From assembly GCF_009498455.1 (NCBI RefSeq), contig NZ_CP045644.1:5087001-5151000 (forward strand): DNA of 64,000 bases, written 5' to 3'. Below, piece by piece: positions 38,261-47,814 of this stretch; position 1 is the stretch's first letter, and each line of letters opens with the position of its first letter. The translations under genes and the position numbers were made by a program. The notes under the pieces are model-generated. The model worked only from the letters and a program-made list of their open reading frames with translations. It made no database searches and was not told the DNA's origin. The DNA comes from Variovorax paradoxus. Lineage in GTDB: Bacteria > Pseudomonadota > Gammaproteobacteria > Burkholderiales > Burkholderiaceae_C.

Positions 38261-38872
38261 GTGCCTGACTTCATTTACCTCGCGTCGCAAAGCCCGCGTC
38301 GCGCCCAATTGCTCGGCCAGCTCGGTGTGCGCCACGAACTCCTGCTGGCCGGTCCCGACGAAGACGCCGAGGCACTCGAAGCCTTGCTGCCGAACGAGTC
38401 GCCGACCGCCTACGTGCAGCGCGTCACCGCCCTCAAGCTCGATGCCGCCGTCGCGCGCCGCAAGCGCCTCGGCCTGGCCGATGCGCCGGTGCTCTGCGCC
38501 GACACCACGGTCGCGCTCGGCCGCACCATCCTCGGCAAGCCCGAGGACGCGCGCGACGCCGAACGCATGCTCGCGCACCTGTCCGGCGCCACGCACCGCG
38601 TGCTCACCGCCGTCGCGCTGCAACACGGCCGTCGCCGCCATGCGGCGCTGAGCCTGTCGCGCGTGCGCTTCGCCGCGCTCACGAAGAAGCAGATCGCGGC
38701 TTATGCCGCCAGCGGCGAGCCGCTCGGCAAGGCCGGCGCCTATGCCATTCAAGGCGCGGCGGCTGCGTTCGTCGAGCACATCAGCGGCTCCTATTCGGGC
38801 ATCATGGGACTTCCGATGTTCGAGACCGCGCAGCTGCTTCGTGATGCGCGTCTGGCCGGTTTCAATACTTAA
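38261..38872 (+). CDS. Maf-like nucleotide pyrophosphatase
   Basis: 203 residues. [19 protein letters not shown] is the Maf N-terminus; [15 protein letters not shown] and [25 protein letters not shown] complete the active site. Maf hydrolyses non-canonical nucleoside triphosphates such as dTTP, UTP or m7GTP in different subgroups (YhdE or YceF types). Position before rng fits the dTTP/UTP type (YhdE). GTG 38261 gives the usual start; an AGAC-rich weak ribosome site precedes it. Confidence 0.93.
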   Translation: MPDFIYLASQSPRRAQLLGQLGVRHELLLAGPDEDAEALEALLPNESPTAYVQRVTALKLDAAVARRKRLGLADAPVLCADTTVALGRTILGKPEDARDAERMLAHLSGATHRVLTAVALQHGRRRHAALSLSRVRFAALTKKQIAAYAASGEPLGKAGAYAIQGAAAAFVEHISGSYSGIMGLPMFETAQLLRDARLAGFNT

Positions 38873-38879
38873 GAATTCC

Positions 38880-40406
38880 ATGCAAGACATCCTGATCAAC
38901 TGGTCTCCGCAAGAGACCCGTGTGGCGCTGGTCGAGCACGGCGCGGTGCAAGAGCTGCACGTCGAGCGCACGCTCGAGCGCGGGCTGGTCGGCAACATCT
39001 ACCTGGGCAAGGTCTCGCGCGTGCTGCCGGGCATGCAGTCGGCCTTCATCGACATCGGCCTGGAGCGCACCGCCTTCCTGCACGTGGCCGACATCGTCTC
39101 GCCGTTCACGCCGGGCTCGCGCCCGAGCGCCACGCCGCCCGAGCGCGACCACCGCAACGGTGGGCCGATGGTGCCCATCGAGAAGCAGGTGTTCGAAGGC
39201 CAGTCGCTGCTGGTGCAGGTCATCAAGGACCCGATCGGCACCAAGGGCGCGCGGCTGTCCACGCAGATCAGCATTGCGGGCCGGCTGCTGGTGTTCCTGC
39301 CGCAGGACAACCACATCGGCGTGTCGCAGAAGATTCCGCCCGACCAGCGCGAGTCGCTGCGCAACCGCATGCTGGCGCTCATCGAAGCGGCTGCGGCTGC
39401 AGAGAGCGGCGGCGTGGTGCCCGTGAACACGGGCGGCTTCATCCTGCGCACCAACGGCGAAGACGCGGCCGACGCCGAGCTGGCCGAAGACATCGCCTAC
39501 CTGCGCAAGACCTGGACGCGCATCCGCGAAGCCTCGGGCCGGATGCCGGCCATGTCGCTGCTGCACCAGGACCTGAGCCTGCTGCAGCGCGTGCTGCGCG
39601 ACATGACGAGCGAAGACACGCAGACCATCCGCATCGACTCGCGCGAGCAGTTCGAGGTGCTGCTGAAGTTCGGCCTCGAATTCATGCCGCAGGCGGCCGG
39701 CAAGCTGCAGCACTACAAGGGCGAGCGGCCGATCTTCGACCTGTATTCGGTGGACGAGGAAATCGCGAAAGCGCTAGGTCGGCGCGTCGACCTGAAGTCG
39801 GGCGGGTACCTCGTGGTCGACCAGACCGAGGCGCTGACCACGGTCGACGTGAACACCGGCGGCTTCGTCGGTGCGCGCAATTTCGACGACACCATCTTCA
39901 AGACCAATCTCGAGGCCGCACAAGCGATTGCGCGGCAGCTGCGCCTGCGCAACCTGGGCGGGATCATCATCGTCGACTTCATCGACATGGCACGCGACGA
40001 CCACCGCGAGCAGGTGCTGGCCGAGTTCCGCAAGCAGCTCGCACGCGACCGCGTGAAGACCACGGCCGGCGGTTTCTCGCAGCTCGGCCTCGTCGAGATG
40101 ACGCGCAAGCGCACGCGCGAATCGCTGGCCCACATGCTGTGCGAGCCCTGCGTGGCCTGCAGCGGGCAGGGCATCGTGAAGACCGCGCGCAGCGTGGCCT
40201 ACGACGTGATGCGCGAGATCCTGCGCGAGGCGCGGCAGTTCACGCCGCGCGAGTTCCGCATCGTCTCGTCGCCGCAAGTCATCGAGCTGTTCCTCGACGA
40301 GGAGAGCCAGCACCTCGCGGGGCTGAGCGACTTCATCGGCAAGCCGATCTCGTTGCAGTCGGAGCCGGCAATCGGGCAGGGGCAGTACGACATCGTGCTG
40401 CTCTGA
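38880..40406 (+). CDS. rng: ribonuclease G
   Basis: 508 residues. MQDILINWSPQETRVALVEHG starts the RNase E/G family; an S1 domain is at about 37-130 (GNIYLGKVSRVLPGMQSAFIDIG region). The catalytic aspartates lie in TTVDVNTGGFVG and IIIVDFIDM, and the zinc-link CEPCVACSGQG is near residue 420. Length matches RNase G, not the longer RNase E with a scaffold tail. It trims 16S rRNA and degrades mRNA. It starts 7 bases after maf. Confidence 0.95.
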   Translation: MQDILINWSPQETRVALVEHGAVQELHVERTLERGLVGNIYLGKVSRVLPGMQSAFIDIGLERTAFLHVADIVSPFTPGSRPSATPPERDHRNGGPMVPIEKQVFEGQSLLVQVIKDPIGTKGARLSTQISIAGRLLVFLPQDNHIGVSQKIPPDQRESLRNRMLALIEAAAAAESGGVVPVNTGGFILRTNGEDAADAELAEDIAYLRKTWTRIREASGRMPAMSLLHQDLSLLQRVLRDMTSEDTQTIRIDSREQFEVLLKFGLEFMPQAAGKLQHYKGERPIFDLYSVDEEIAKALGRRVDLKSGGYLVVDQTEALTTVDVNTGGFVGARNFDDTIFKTNLEAAQAIARQLRLRNLGGIIIVDFIDMARDDHREQVLAEFRKQLARDRVKTTAGGFSQLGLVEMTRKRTRESLAHMLCEPCVACSGQGIVKTARSVAYDVMREILREARQFTPREFRIVSSPQVIELFLDEESQHLAGLSDFIGKPISLQSEPAIGQGQYDIVLL

Positions 40407-40439
40407 CGGTGGGAGCGTGTGGCCCGTTGCAACGACGGG

Positions 40440-41771
40440 TCAGCGCTTCGATTCCTGGCCTTGCCGCATCCAGACACTGGCCAGCGCGGCGGCCACCAGC
40501 ATGCCGGCGATCAGCAGCAGCCCATTCTTCGTGCTGCCCGTGCTCTGCTCGATCCAGCCCATCACCGACGGGCCGATGAATCCGCCCACGAGGCCGCAGG
40601 TATTGACCAACGCGAGTCCGCCTGCCAGCGCCACGCCAGCCAGCCGTGACGACGCGAACAGGAAGATCACGGACTGCACCACGAAAAACATCGAGCCTGT
40701 GAGGCAGAAGCCGGCCAGTGCAATGGCCGGGCTCGCGAAGGCTGCGATCAGCAAGCCGACCGCCATCGAGACCAGCCCGACCAGCAGCAGGAGCCGGCCG
40801 CGCTGCGGCGTGACCGCGAGCCGCGGCAGCGCAATGGCGCCGACGGCGGCGGCCACCCACGGCAGCGAGTTGAGCGCGCCGATCTCCAGCGGCGAGAGCT
40901 TGCCGTAGGTGCCGATGATGCTCGGCAGGAAGAAGATCACCGTGTAGATGCTGATCTGGTGGCAGAAGTAGACAAAGATCGCCAGCCAGATCTGCCGGTC
41001 GACCAGGCAGGCGCGGAACGATTCGCCGACCTGGCCGTTGGCCACGTCCTCGGCGCGTTCGGCGGCGAGCTGGCGTTCGATGGCCTGCGCTTGCGGGCGC
41101 GTGAGCCAGCTGGCGGTCGAGGGACCATCGGGCAGCTTGCGCCAGACCACGAAGGCCAGCGCGACGGCGGGCAGGCCTTCGAGCACGAACATCCATTGCC
41201 AGCCATGCCAGCCCCACAGGCCGTCCATCTGCAGCAGCGCGCCACCGACCGGGCCGCTGAGGATGTTCGCGATGCACACGCCGAGCAGGAAGTAGCCCGT
41301 GGCGCGTGCGCGGTCCTTGCGGCCAAACCAGTAGTTCAGGTACAGCATCACGCCCGGGAACAGGCCGGCTTCCGCCGCGCCGAGCAGGATGCGCATCACG
41401 TAGAACGAGGTCTCGCCCGTGACGAAGGCCATGCCGGCCGACAGCAGGCCCCAGGTGATCATGATGCGGGCGATCCACCAACGGGCGCCCACGCGGTGCA
41501 TCACCAGGTTGCTGGGCACTTCGAGCAGCGCGTAGCTCAAAAAGAACAGCCCGGCGCCCAGCCCGTAGGCGGCCGCCGAAATGCCGATGTCCACGGCCAT
41601 GTGGCTCTTGGCCAGCGCGATGTTGGTGCGGTCGATGAAGCTGATCACATAGGCCAGCACCAGCAGCGGCATGAGCTTGCGGAAGATCAGCGCATTGAGC
41701 GAAGCCTGCTCGTCGACGGCCTGGCTGGCGCGCAGACCCGGCGGCGTGGTGGGGATGGATGTGTGTTGCAT
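40440..41771 (-). CDS. MFS transporter, anion:cation symporter type
   Basis: 443 residues with about twelve hydrophobic segments. The first-loop signature is FIDRTNIALAKSHMAVDIG and the 2-3 loop is NLVMHRVGARWWIARIMITWG, placing it with the ACS (phthalate/hexuronate/tartrate) family of organic-acid symporters. It is the distal gene of a minus-strand operon with BKACE and SDR genes, so it probably imports their substrate or a precursor. The gap from the BKACE stop is 122 bases. Confidence 0.85.
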   Translation of the reverse strand: MQHTSIPTTPPGLRASQAVDEQASLNALIFRKLMPLLVLAYVISFIDRTNIALAKSHMAVDIGISAAAYGLGAGLFFLSYALLEVPSNLVMHRVGARWWIARIMITWGLLSAGMAFVTGETSFYVMRILLGAAEAGLFPGVMLYLNYWFGRKDRARATGYFLLGVCIANILSGPVGGALLQMDGLWGWHGWQWMFVLEGLPAVALAFVVWRKLPDGPSTASWLTRPQAQAIERQLAAERAEDVANGQVGESFRACLVDRQIWLAIFVYFCHQISIYTVIFFLPSIIGTYGKLSPLEIGALNSLPWVAAAVGAIALPRLAVTPQRGRLLLLVGLVSMAVGLLIAAFASPAIALAGFCLTGSMFFVVQSVIFLFASSRLAGVALAGGLALVNTCGLVGGFIGPSVMGWIEQSTGSTKNGLLLIAGMLVAAALASVWMRQGQESKR

Positions 41772-41893
41772 GGGATGTCTCTCTCTCCTGTCCTGTCGTG
41801 TTCGGCGGAAGGTCGTCGGCGTGCGCCGACGGGCGTGCAGAGGCGGCCCGGTCATGGGCCGGGCCGAGTCGGGTCAGTGGTTCTGGCGCAGGG

Positions 41894-42826
41894 CTAGAAG
41901 TCGACGTTCGCCGCGCCCTTGAGGCCGAGGATGTCGCGCGCCTCGGCGGGTGTCGCGATGTCGATGTGCAGCGCCTCCAGCACGGCGCGGATGCGCAGCA
42001 CCTGTTCGGCGCTCGATGCGGCGAGCCGGCCCGGACCGATCCACAGCGAATCTTCGAGTCCGACGCGCACGTGCGAGCCCATGGCCGCGCCGATGGTGGC
42101 CAGCGGCAACTGGTTGCGGCCGGTGCCAAGGATCGACCACTCGAAGCGGTCGCCGAACAGCCGTGCGGCGGTGCGGCGCATGTGCATCAGGTCTTCGGGG
42201 TCGGCGCCGATGCCGCCCAGGATGCCGAAGACCGTCTGCACGAAGACAGGGGCCTGCACCAGCCCGCGGTCGAGGAAGTGGCGCAGGTTGTTGAGGTGGC
42301 TCACGTCGTAGCACTCGAACTCGAAGCGCGTGCCGTTGGCGTTGCCGAGCTTCAGGATGTTCTCGATGTCGGCGAAGGTGTTCTTGAAGATCAGGTTGCG
42401 GCTGTTCTCCAGGTGCTCGCGCTCCCATTCATGTTCGAAGGACTTGAAGCGTTCCAGCATCGGAAAGAGGCCGAAGTTCATCGAGCCCATGTTGAGCGAC
42501 GCGAGCTCGGGCTTGAAGGTGGTGGCCGGGCGCATGCGCTCCTCGACGCTCATGTGCGGGCTGCCGCCGGTGGTGATGTTGATCACCGCATCGGTCGCGG
42601 CCTTGATCTTCGAGAGAAAGGGGCGGAACAGGTCCGGGTCTTGAGACGGGCGGCCGTCCTTCGGGTCGCGCGCATGCAGGTGCAGGATCGCGGCGCCCGC
42701 GCGGGCGGCTTCGATGGAAGCCTGCGCAATCTCGTCGGCCGTCACGGGAAGGTGCGGCGACATGCTGGGCGTGTGGATGGCACCCGTGGGGGCGCAGGTG
42801 ATGATGGCTTTGGGGCGTTGGGCCAT
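41894..42826 (-). CDS. beta-keto acid cleavage enzyme (BKACE)
   Basis: 310 residues, DUF849/3-keto-5-aminohexanoate cleavage family. KAIITCAPTGAIHTPSMSPH and AILHLHARDPKDGRPSQD (zinc-binding His pair near 49-51) are hallmarks; the SLNMGSMNFG and GRNQLPLATIGAAMGSHVRVGLEDSL (about 235-262) blocks complete the barrel. These enzymes condense a beta-keto acid with acetyl-CoA to give acetoacetate and a new acyl-CoA. Substrate varies widely (carnitine-, lysine- or dicarboxylate-derived); with an SDR upstream, a beta-hydroxy acid oxidised to the keto acid is a likely feed. Confidence 0.88.
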   Translation of the reverse strand: MAQRPKAIITCAPTGAIHTPSMSPHLPVTADEIAQASIEAARAGAAILHLHARDPKDGRPSQDPDLFRPFLSKIKAATDAVINITTGGSPHMSVEERMRPATTFKPELASLNMGSMNFGLFPMLERFKSFEHEWEREHLENSRNLIFKNTFADIENILKLGNANGTRFEFECYDVSHLNNLRHFLDRGLVQAPVFVQTVFGILGGIGADPEDLMHMRRTAARLFGDRFEWSILGTGRNQLPLATIGAAMGSHVRVGLEDSLWIGPGRLAASSAEQVLRIRAVLEALHIDIATPAEARDILGLKGAANVDF

Positions 42827-42869
42827 GAGGTGTCCGGTAGAGAAAAAGGGAAAGAAGGGGGCGAGCGGA

Positions 42870-43652
42870 TCAGCTCAGCGCCTGCGTGTGGCCGTCCACC
42901 ACGAGCTCCTGACCCGTGACGCTGGCGGCCAGGTCGCTCGCCGCGAACAGCACCATGTTGGCGATGTCGGTGGCCGTCACCATGCGGCCCAGTGCGGCCT
43001 GTGAGGTGTAGGCGCGCGTCACTTCGTCGAGCGGCTTGCCCAGGGCCTCGGCCTTGGCGGCGATGACTGCGCGGATGCGCGGACCGTCGACCGCGCCCGG
43101 CAGGATCGCGTTGACGCGGATGCCGTCGGCGCCCAGTTCGAGCGCCAGCGTTTTCGTGAAGCCGATCACCGCCCACTTCGAGGCGGAGTAGGGCGAGCGC
43201 CCCGGCATGCCCAGGTGCCCGGCGGCCGACGACAGGTTGATGATGGCCGGCAGGCGGCCCTTACGCAGCCGCGGCACGGCCTGCCGCACGCAGAGGAACT
43301 GGCCGGTGACGTTGACGGCCATGGTGCGTTCCCAGTCGGCGAGCGAGACGGTCTCGACCGGACCGGTGGGCCCGGCCACGCCGGCGTTGTTCACCAGCAC
43401 GTCGAGGCCGCCGAGTTCGCGGTCGACCGCCTCGAACAGGCGGGCCACGTCGTCCTCCTTGGACACGTCGGCGACGCAGCGGCCCACCTCGGGCAGTTCA
43501 CGCGCCAGCTGGTCGAGGCTGGCAGCCTGCACGTCGCAGACGAAGACCTTGGCGCCCGCCGCCGCGAAGCTGCGCACGATGTCCAGGCCGATGCCGTTGG
43601 CACCGGCGGTGACGAGCACGCGCCGGCCGGCGAGGGAGTTGTTGTTCCACAT
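42870..43652 (-). CDS. short-chain dehydrogenase/reductase of the BKACE operon
   Basis: 260-residue classical SDR: TAGANGIGLDIVRSF glycine loop near 14, NNAG at about 87, catalytic Ser in INLSSAAGHLG and YSASK near 151, then NAILPGAVDGPRI. It likely oxidises a 3-hydroxy acid to the beta-keto acid used by the BKACE that follows 43 bases on. ATG 43652 is preceded by AAGGAT. It diverges from the GntR gene across a 98-base gap with a perfect palindrome. Confidence 0.88.
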   Translation of the reverse strand: MWNNNSLAGRRVLVTAGANGIGLDIVRSFAAAGAKVFVCDVQAASLDQLARELPEVGRCVADVSKEDDVARLFEAVDRELGGLDVLVNNAGVAGPTGPVETVSLADWERTMAVNVTGQFLCVRQAVPRLRKGRLPAIINLSSAAGHLGMPGRSPYSASKWAVIGFTKTLALELGADGIRVNAILPGAVDGPRIRAVIAAKAEALGKPLDEVTRAYTSQAALGRMVTATDIANMVLFAASDLAASVTGQELVVDGHTQALS

Positions 43653-43696
43653 GCTGAAGAGATCCTTGAGGTCGATATTGGATGACCGGGATCGTA

Positions 43697-43714
43697 TATC
43701 TGTGATCACAGATA
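43697..43714. promoter_or_regulatory. perfect 18-bp palindrome, candidate GntR operator
   Basis: TATCTGTGATCACAGATA reads the same on both strands. It lies in the 98-base gap between the divergent SDR and GntR genes, 36 bases before the GntR start and 44 before the SDR start. A short dyad of this size is what FadR/FCD-type GntR dimers bind. It is AT-rich against its flanks. Confidence 0.65.
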
Positions 43715-43750
43715 ATTCATAGGGAATACCCCGGTCCTATACTTCAACGC

Positions 43751-44512
43751 ATGAGCCTCACCGATCTCGTCACCCCCCTCAAGCGCCAGACGCTCAGCGC
43801 CAACGTCTACGACCAGTTGCGCGACCTCGTGATGAGCGGGCAGATGATGCCGGGCGAGCAGATTTCATTGCGCAGCGCGGCCGAGGCACTGGGCGTGAGC
43901 GTGATGCCGGTGCGCGAAGCCATGCAGCGCCTGGTGGCCGAGCAGGCGCTCGAACTCACGCCCAGCCGCACCTTGCGCGTGCCCCGGATGACGGCGGCGC
44001 AGTTCAAGGAAATCACCACCATCCGCACCAACCTCGAAGGCCTGGCCACGGAGCTGGCGGCCTCGGCGTCGGGCGCGGTGGCGCTGCGCGACATCACGCG
44101 CTGGCACGACGAGTTCGCGGCCGAGATGAACGCGGCCAGCCCCGACGGCTCGAAGCTCGTCACCTTCAACAAGGAGTTCCACTTCGCGGTCTACGCCGCC
44201 GCCGACATGCCGGTGTTGTTGCAGATGATCGAGGCGCTGTGGCTGCGCATCGGCCCCATCCTCAACTACGACCTGCGGGCCGGCTCGCGCCGCGTGGGGG
44301 ACAAGGTGGCGATGTCGCACCATGCGGCGCTGCTGGCCGCGCTGAAGCGCCGCGACGGCGCCAAGGCCCGGGCCGCGCTGCAGGGCGACATTGAAAGCGC
44401 CGCGGAATTCATCCTGTCGACGGGCGTGCTGGTGTCGGATGGCACGCTGCCGCCGCAGAACGCCGCGCCGGCCGCAAAGAAAGCGCGCGCCGCGGCAGGC
44501 GCGGCGCGCTGA
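43751..44512 (+). CDS. GntR-family regulator, FadR/FCD subfamily
   Basis: 253 residues. The winged helix at about 12-75 (TLSANVYDQLRDLVMSGQMM, SLRSAAEALGVSVMPVREAM) is followed by an all-helical FCD domain with the metal-binding histidines (FNKEFHFAVYAAADMP; SHHAALLAALKRRDGAKARAAL). It probably controls the divergent SDR-BKACE-MFS operon and itself from the palindrome, with a pathway acid as inducer. A basic Ala/Lys-rich C-terminal tail is typical of this group. Confidence 0.9.
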   Translation: MSLTDLVTPLKRQTLSANVYDQLRDLVMSGQMMPGEQISLRSAAEALGVSVMPVREAMQRLVAEQALELTPSRTLRVPRMTAAQFKEITTIRTNLEGLATELAASASGAVALRDITRWHDEFAAEMNAASPDGSKLVTFNKEFHFAVYAAADMPVLLQMIEALWLRIGPILNYDLRAGSRRVGDKVAMSHHAALLAALKRRDGAKARAALQGDIESAAEFILSTGVLVSDGTLPPQNAAPAAKKARAAAGAAR

Positions 44513-44515
44513 GGT

Positions 44516-46258
44516 TCAGAGCGTCGGGTCCTGCCCCGGCGCCGCGCTGCGCACCGCCAGCGTCTGCAGACGCGCATAGAGCCCATCGCGCGACATGAGT
44601 TGCTCGTGGCTGCCTTGCTCGGCGATGCGGCCTTGCTCCATCACGATGATGCGGTCCGCGTGCTGGATGGTCGACAGGCGGTGCGCCACGATCAGCGTGG
44701 TGCGGCCCTGCATCAGGCGCTGCAGGGCGTCTTGCACCAGCCGTTCCGACTCGGTGTCGAGCGCCGACGTGGCTTCGTCGAGCAGCAGAACGGGCGCGTT
44801 CTTGTAGAGCGCGCGGGCAATCGCCAGACGCTGGCGCTGGCCGCCCGACAGCTGCGTGGCGTTGTGGCCGAGCACGGTCTCGATGCCTTGCGGCAGTGTC
44901 GCGACATGCGCGCTCAGGTTGGCCGCCTCAAGGCAAGACTGCACGCGCGCGATGTCGATGTCACCGCCGAGCGCCACGTTAGCGGCGAGCGTGTCGTTGA
45001 GCATCACCACGTCCTGGCTCACCATCGCGAACTGGGCGCGCAGGCTCTTGAGCTGCCACTCGCTGGTGTCGTGGCCGTCGAGCAGCACCTGGCCGCCACT
45101 GGGCTGCACGAAGCGCGGCAGCAGGTTGACCAGCGTGGTCTTGCCCGAGCCCGACGGGCCGACGAAAGCCACCACCTGGCCCGGTTCGATGACGAGGTTC
45201 ACGCCGTCGAGCGCGCGCTGTTCGTCGTCGCCGCGATAGCTGACCTGCACGTTGCGCAGTTCGATGTGGCCTTGCGCGTGCTCGACGCGGTAGTCACCCT
45301 GCGATTCCGGTGCCACCTCGTCGATGAGGATCAAGCCGCGCTCGAGCGCCGCCAGGCCGCGTGTGATGGGCCCGGCCACTTCGGCGAGGCGGCGGATCGG
45401 CGCGATCAGCATCAGCATGGCCGTGATGTAGGCGACGAAGCCGCCCACCGTGAAGCCCTGCTTGCCGCTTTGCCAGAGCGCGATCATCACCACGATCGAC
45501 AGCGCCAGCGAAGCCATCATCTGCGTGAGTGGCGTGGTGGCGGCCTGGGCGATGGTGGACTTCACGGCCAGCCGGTTGAGGCGCTGGCTCAGCTGCTCGA
45601 AGCGCCGCTCCTGCGCCTGCTCGGCGCCGTGCAGGCGCACCACGCGGTGGGCCAGCACGTTTTCCTCGACCACGTAGGCCAGCTCGTCGGTGGCCTGCTG
45701 GCCTTGCTGCGTGAGCTTGTACAGGCGCTTGGAGAAAACCTTCATGATCCACGAGATGCTGGGCACCAGGAAGGCCACGATGAGCGTGAGCTTCCAGTTC
45801 AGGTAGACCAGGTAGCCCAGCAGCGCAATGAGCGTGAAGCCGTCGCGCGAGAGCCCGAGCAGCGCCTGCACCAGCAGCATGGCGCCGGTCTGCACCTCGT
45901 ACACCACCGTATTCGACAGCGCGCTGGCCGACTGCCGCGCAAACAGCGCCAGCTCGGCGCCGAGCAGCCGTTCGAACAGCACGCGGCGCAATTTCTGCAT
46001 GCCTTCGTTGGCGATGCGCGAGAGTGCGTACTGCGAAATGAACTGCGCGATGCCACGCACCGCGAACAGCAGCAGCACCGCGGCCGGAATGAACCACAGC
46101 GGCATCTCGCCGCGCGTGAAGCCCCGGTCGAGCAGCGGCTTGAGCAGGGCGGCCATCAGCGGCTCGGTGAGCGCAGCCAGCAGGGCGCCGATCAGCCCCA
46201 CGGCCCACCATTGGCGCGAACTGCCGAACCAGGTCATGAGTCGCGCCAGCCGGCGCAT
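44516..46258 (-). CDS. msbA: lipid A export ABC transporter MsbA
   Basis: 580 residues, half-transporter: six membrane helices in residues 20-310 (AVGLIGALLAALTEPLMAALL onward), then an ATPase with Walker A GPSGSGKTT at about 370, signature [15 protein letters not shown], and Walker B VLLLDEATSALD. The sequence, including QYALSRIANEGMQKLR and FTLIALLGYLVYLNWKL, is MsbA-like; it flips lipid A-core across the inner membrane. lpxK is not adjacent here. It diverges from tolB. Confidence 0.9.
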   Translation of the reverse strand: MRRLARLMTWFGSSRQWWAVGLIGALLAALTEPLMAALLKPLLDRGFTRGEMPLWFIPAAVLLLFAVRGIAQFISQYALSRIANEGMQKLRRVLFERLLGAELALFARQSASALSNTVVYEVQTGAMLLVQALLGLSRDGFTLIALLGYLVYLNWKLTLIVAFLVPSISWIMKVFSKRLYKLTQQGQQATDELAYVVEENVLAHRVVRLHGAEQAQERRFEQLSQRLNRLAVKSTIAQAATTPLTQMMASLALSIVVMIALWQSGKQGFTVGGFVAYITAMLMLIAPIRRLAEVAGPITRGLAALERGLILIDEVAPESQGDYRVEHAQGHIELRNVQVSYRGDDEQRALDGVNLVIEPGQVVAFVGPSGSGKTTLVNLLPRFVQPSGGQVLLDGHDTSEWQLKSLRAQFAMVSQDVVMLNDTLAANVALGGDIDIARVQSCLEAANLSAHVATLPQGIETVLGHNATQLSGGQRQRLAIARALYKNAPVLLLDEATSALDTESERLVQDALQRLMQGRTTLIVAHRLSTIQHADRIIVMEQGRIAEQGSHEQLMSRDGLYARLQTLAVRSAAPGQDPTL

Positions 46259-46461
46259 GAGGGGAGGGCGGGCGCTCTCGCTGCCGGGGATGCTTGCATA
46301 TGGCGGCGGATTTTACGGGCGGCTCCGGCCGTCTTTCGGGAGGCCTGTAGGACCATTTCGCCGGATAAACGTTTTGTGACGGCGGGTCCAAACCAGTGTG
46401 TAACATGTGGCCCGTGAAACGCCGGGGAGAAACTTTTTACCCGGAAACCTCTCCGAACCGC

Positions 46462-47778
46462 ATGAACAAGCCGTTGCCAGATCTTTCCCCAACTCCTTCT
46501 TCATCGTTGATTGCGCGCCGCAGCCTCATCGCGGCCCTTGCTGCTTCTCCCATGCTTCCCGCCATGGCCCAGTTCCGGGTCGAGGTTTCGGGCGTGGGGC
46601 TGACGCAGCTGCCGATCGCGCTCGTGCCTTTCAGGGGGCAGGACGCCTCGCCCCAGAAGATTTCCGACATCGTCCAGGCCGACCTCGAACGCAGCGGCCA
46701 GTTCCGCGGCGTCGATGCCTCGGGCCAGGCACTCGATGAATCCTCCCGACCCGATCTCGCCCTGTGGCGCCAGCGCACGGCCGATTCGCTCGTCGTGGGC
46801 AGCGTCAGCCGGATGGGCGACGGGCGCTACGACGTGCGCTTTCGCCTGTGGGACGTGGTCAAAGACCGCGACCTCGGCGGCCAGAGCTACACCGTGCCGC
46901 AGGGCGACCTGCGCCTGGCGGCGCACCGCATCGCCGACTACGTGTACGAGAAGCTGACCGGCGACAAGGGCATCTTCTCGACCCGCATCGCCTACGTGAC
47001 CAAGGGCGGCAGCCGCTACTCGCTGTGGGTGGCAGACGCCGACGGCGAGAACGCGCAGGCCGCGCTGGCCAGCCCCGAGCCGATCATCTCGCCCTGCTGG
47101 TCGTCCAACGGCCAGCAGCTGGCGTATGTGTCCTTCGAGTCGCGCAAGCCCGTGGTCTACGTGCACAACGTGGCCAGCGGCCAGCGCCGGCTGCTCGCCA
47201 ACTTCAAGGGCTCCAACAGCGCCCCGGCCTGGGCACCCGACGGCCGCTCGCTGGCCGTCACGCTCAGCCGCGACGGCGGCTCGCAGCTGTTCACCATTCC
47301 GGCCAGCGGCGGCGAACCGCGCCGCCTCACGCAAAGCTCGAGCATCGACACCGAGCCGGTGTACTCGGCCGACGGCAGCACGATCTACTTCGTGAGCGAC
47401 CGCGGCGGCGCGCCCCAGATCTACAAGATGGGCGCCGGCGGCGGCAGCCCCACCCGGGTCACCTTCAGCGGCACCTACAACATTTCTCCATCTGTCAGCG
47501 GCGATGGCCGGTGGTTGGCCTACATCTCGCGGGTCGGCGGTGCGTTCAAACTCCACGTGATGGAGTTGGCCTCCGGCAATGTCGCCGCGATCACCGACAC
47601 CACGGCCGACGAGAGCCCGAGCTTCGCACCCAACAGCAAGCTGATCGTCTATGCCACGCACCTGCAAGGTCGCGAGGCGCTCATGACGACCACGCTGGAC
47701 GGAAAAATCAAGGCCCGTTTGGCGGGCCAGGCGGGAGACATCCGCGAACCGGACTGGGGTCCGTTTCAAAAGCAATAA
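46462..47778 (+). CDS. tolB: Tol-Pal system protein TolB
   Basis: 438 residues. The signal region has LIARRSLIAALAASPMLPAMA, cleavage near 38. An N-terminal TolB domain (VSGVGLTQLPIALVPFRGQD) precedes a six-bladed propeller with repeated W-S/P-DGxxLAY motifs from about 215 on. TolB works in the periplasm, linking TolA, Pal and porins during outer-membrane constriction. pal follows 36 bases later. tolQRA are not upstream: msbA diverges there, so the tol operon is split. Confidence 0.95.
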   Translation: MNKPLPDLSPTPSSSLIARRSLIAALAASPMLPAMAQFRVEVSGVGLTQLPIALVPFRGQDASPQKISDIVQADLERSGQFRGVDASGQALDESSRPDLALWRQRTADSLVVGSVSRMGDGRYDVRFRLWDVVKDRDLGGQSYTVPQGDLRLAAHRIADYVYEKLTGDKGIFSTRIAYVTKGGSRYSLWVADADGENAQAALASPEPIISPCWSSNGQQLAYVSFESRKPVVYVHNVASGQRRLLANFKGSNSAPAWAPDGRSLAVTLSRDGGSQLFTIPASGGEPRRLTQSSSIDTEPVYSADGSTIYFVSDRGGAPQIYKMGAGGGSPTRVTFSGTYNISPSVSGDGRWLAYISRVGGAFKLHVMELASGNVAAITDTTADESPSFAPNSKLIVYATHLQGREALMTTTLDGKIKARLAGQAGDIREPDWGPFQKQ

Positions 47779-47814
47779 GCATTGACCAGATAAATTTACT
47801 TGAGGAGTTCGCAC

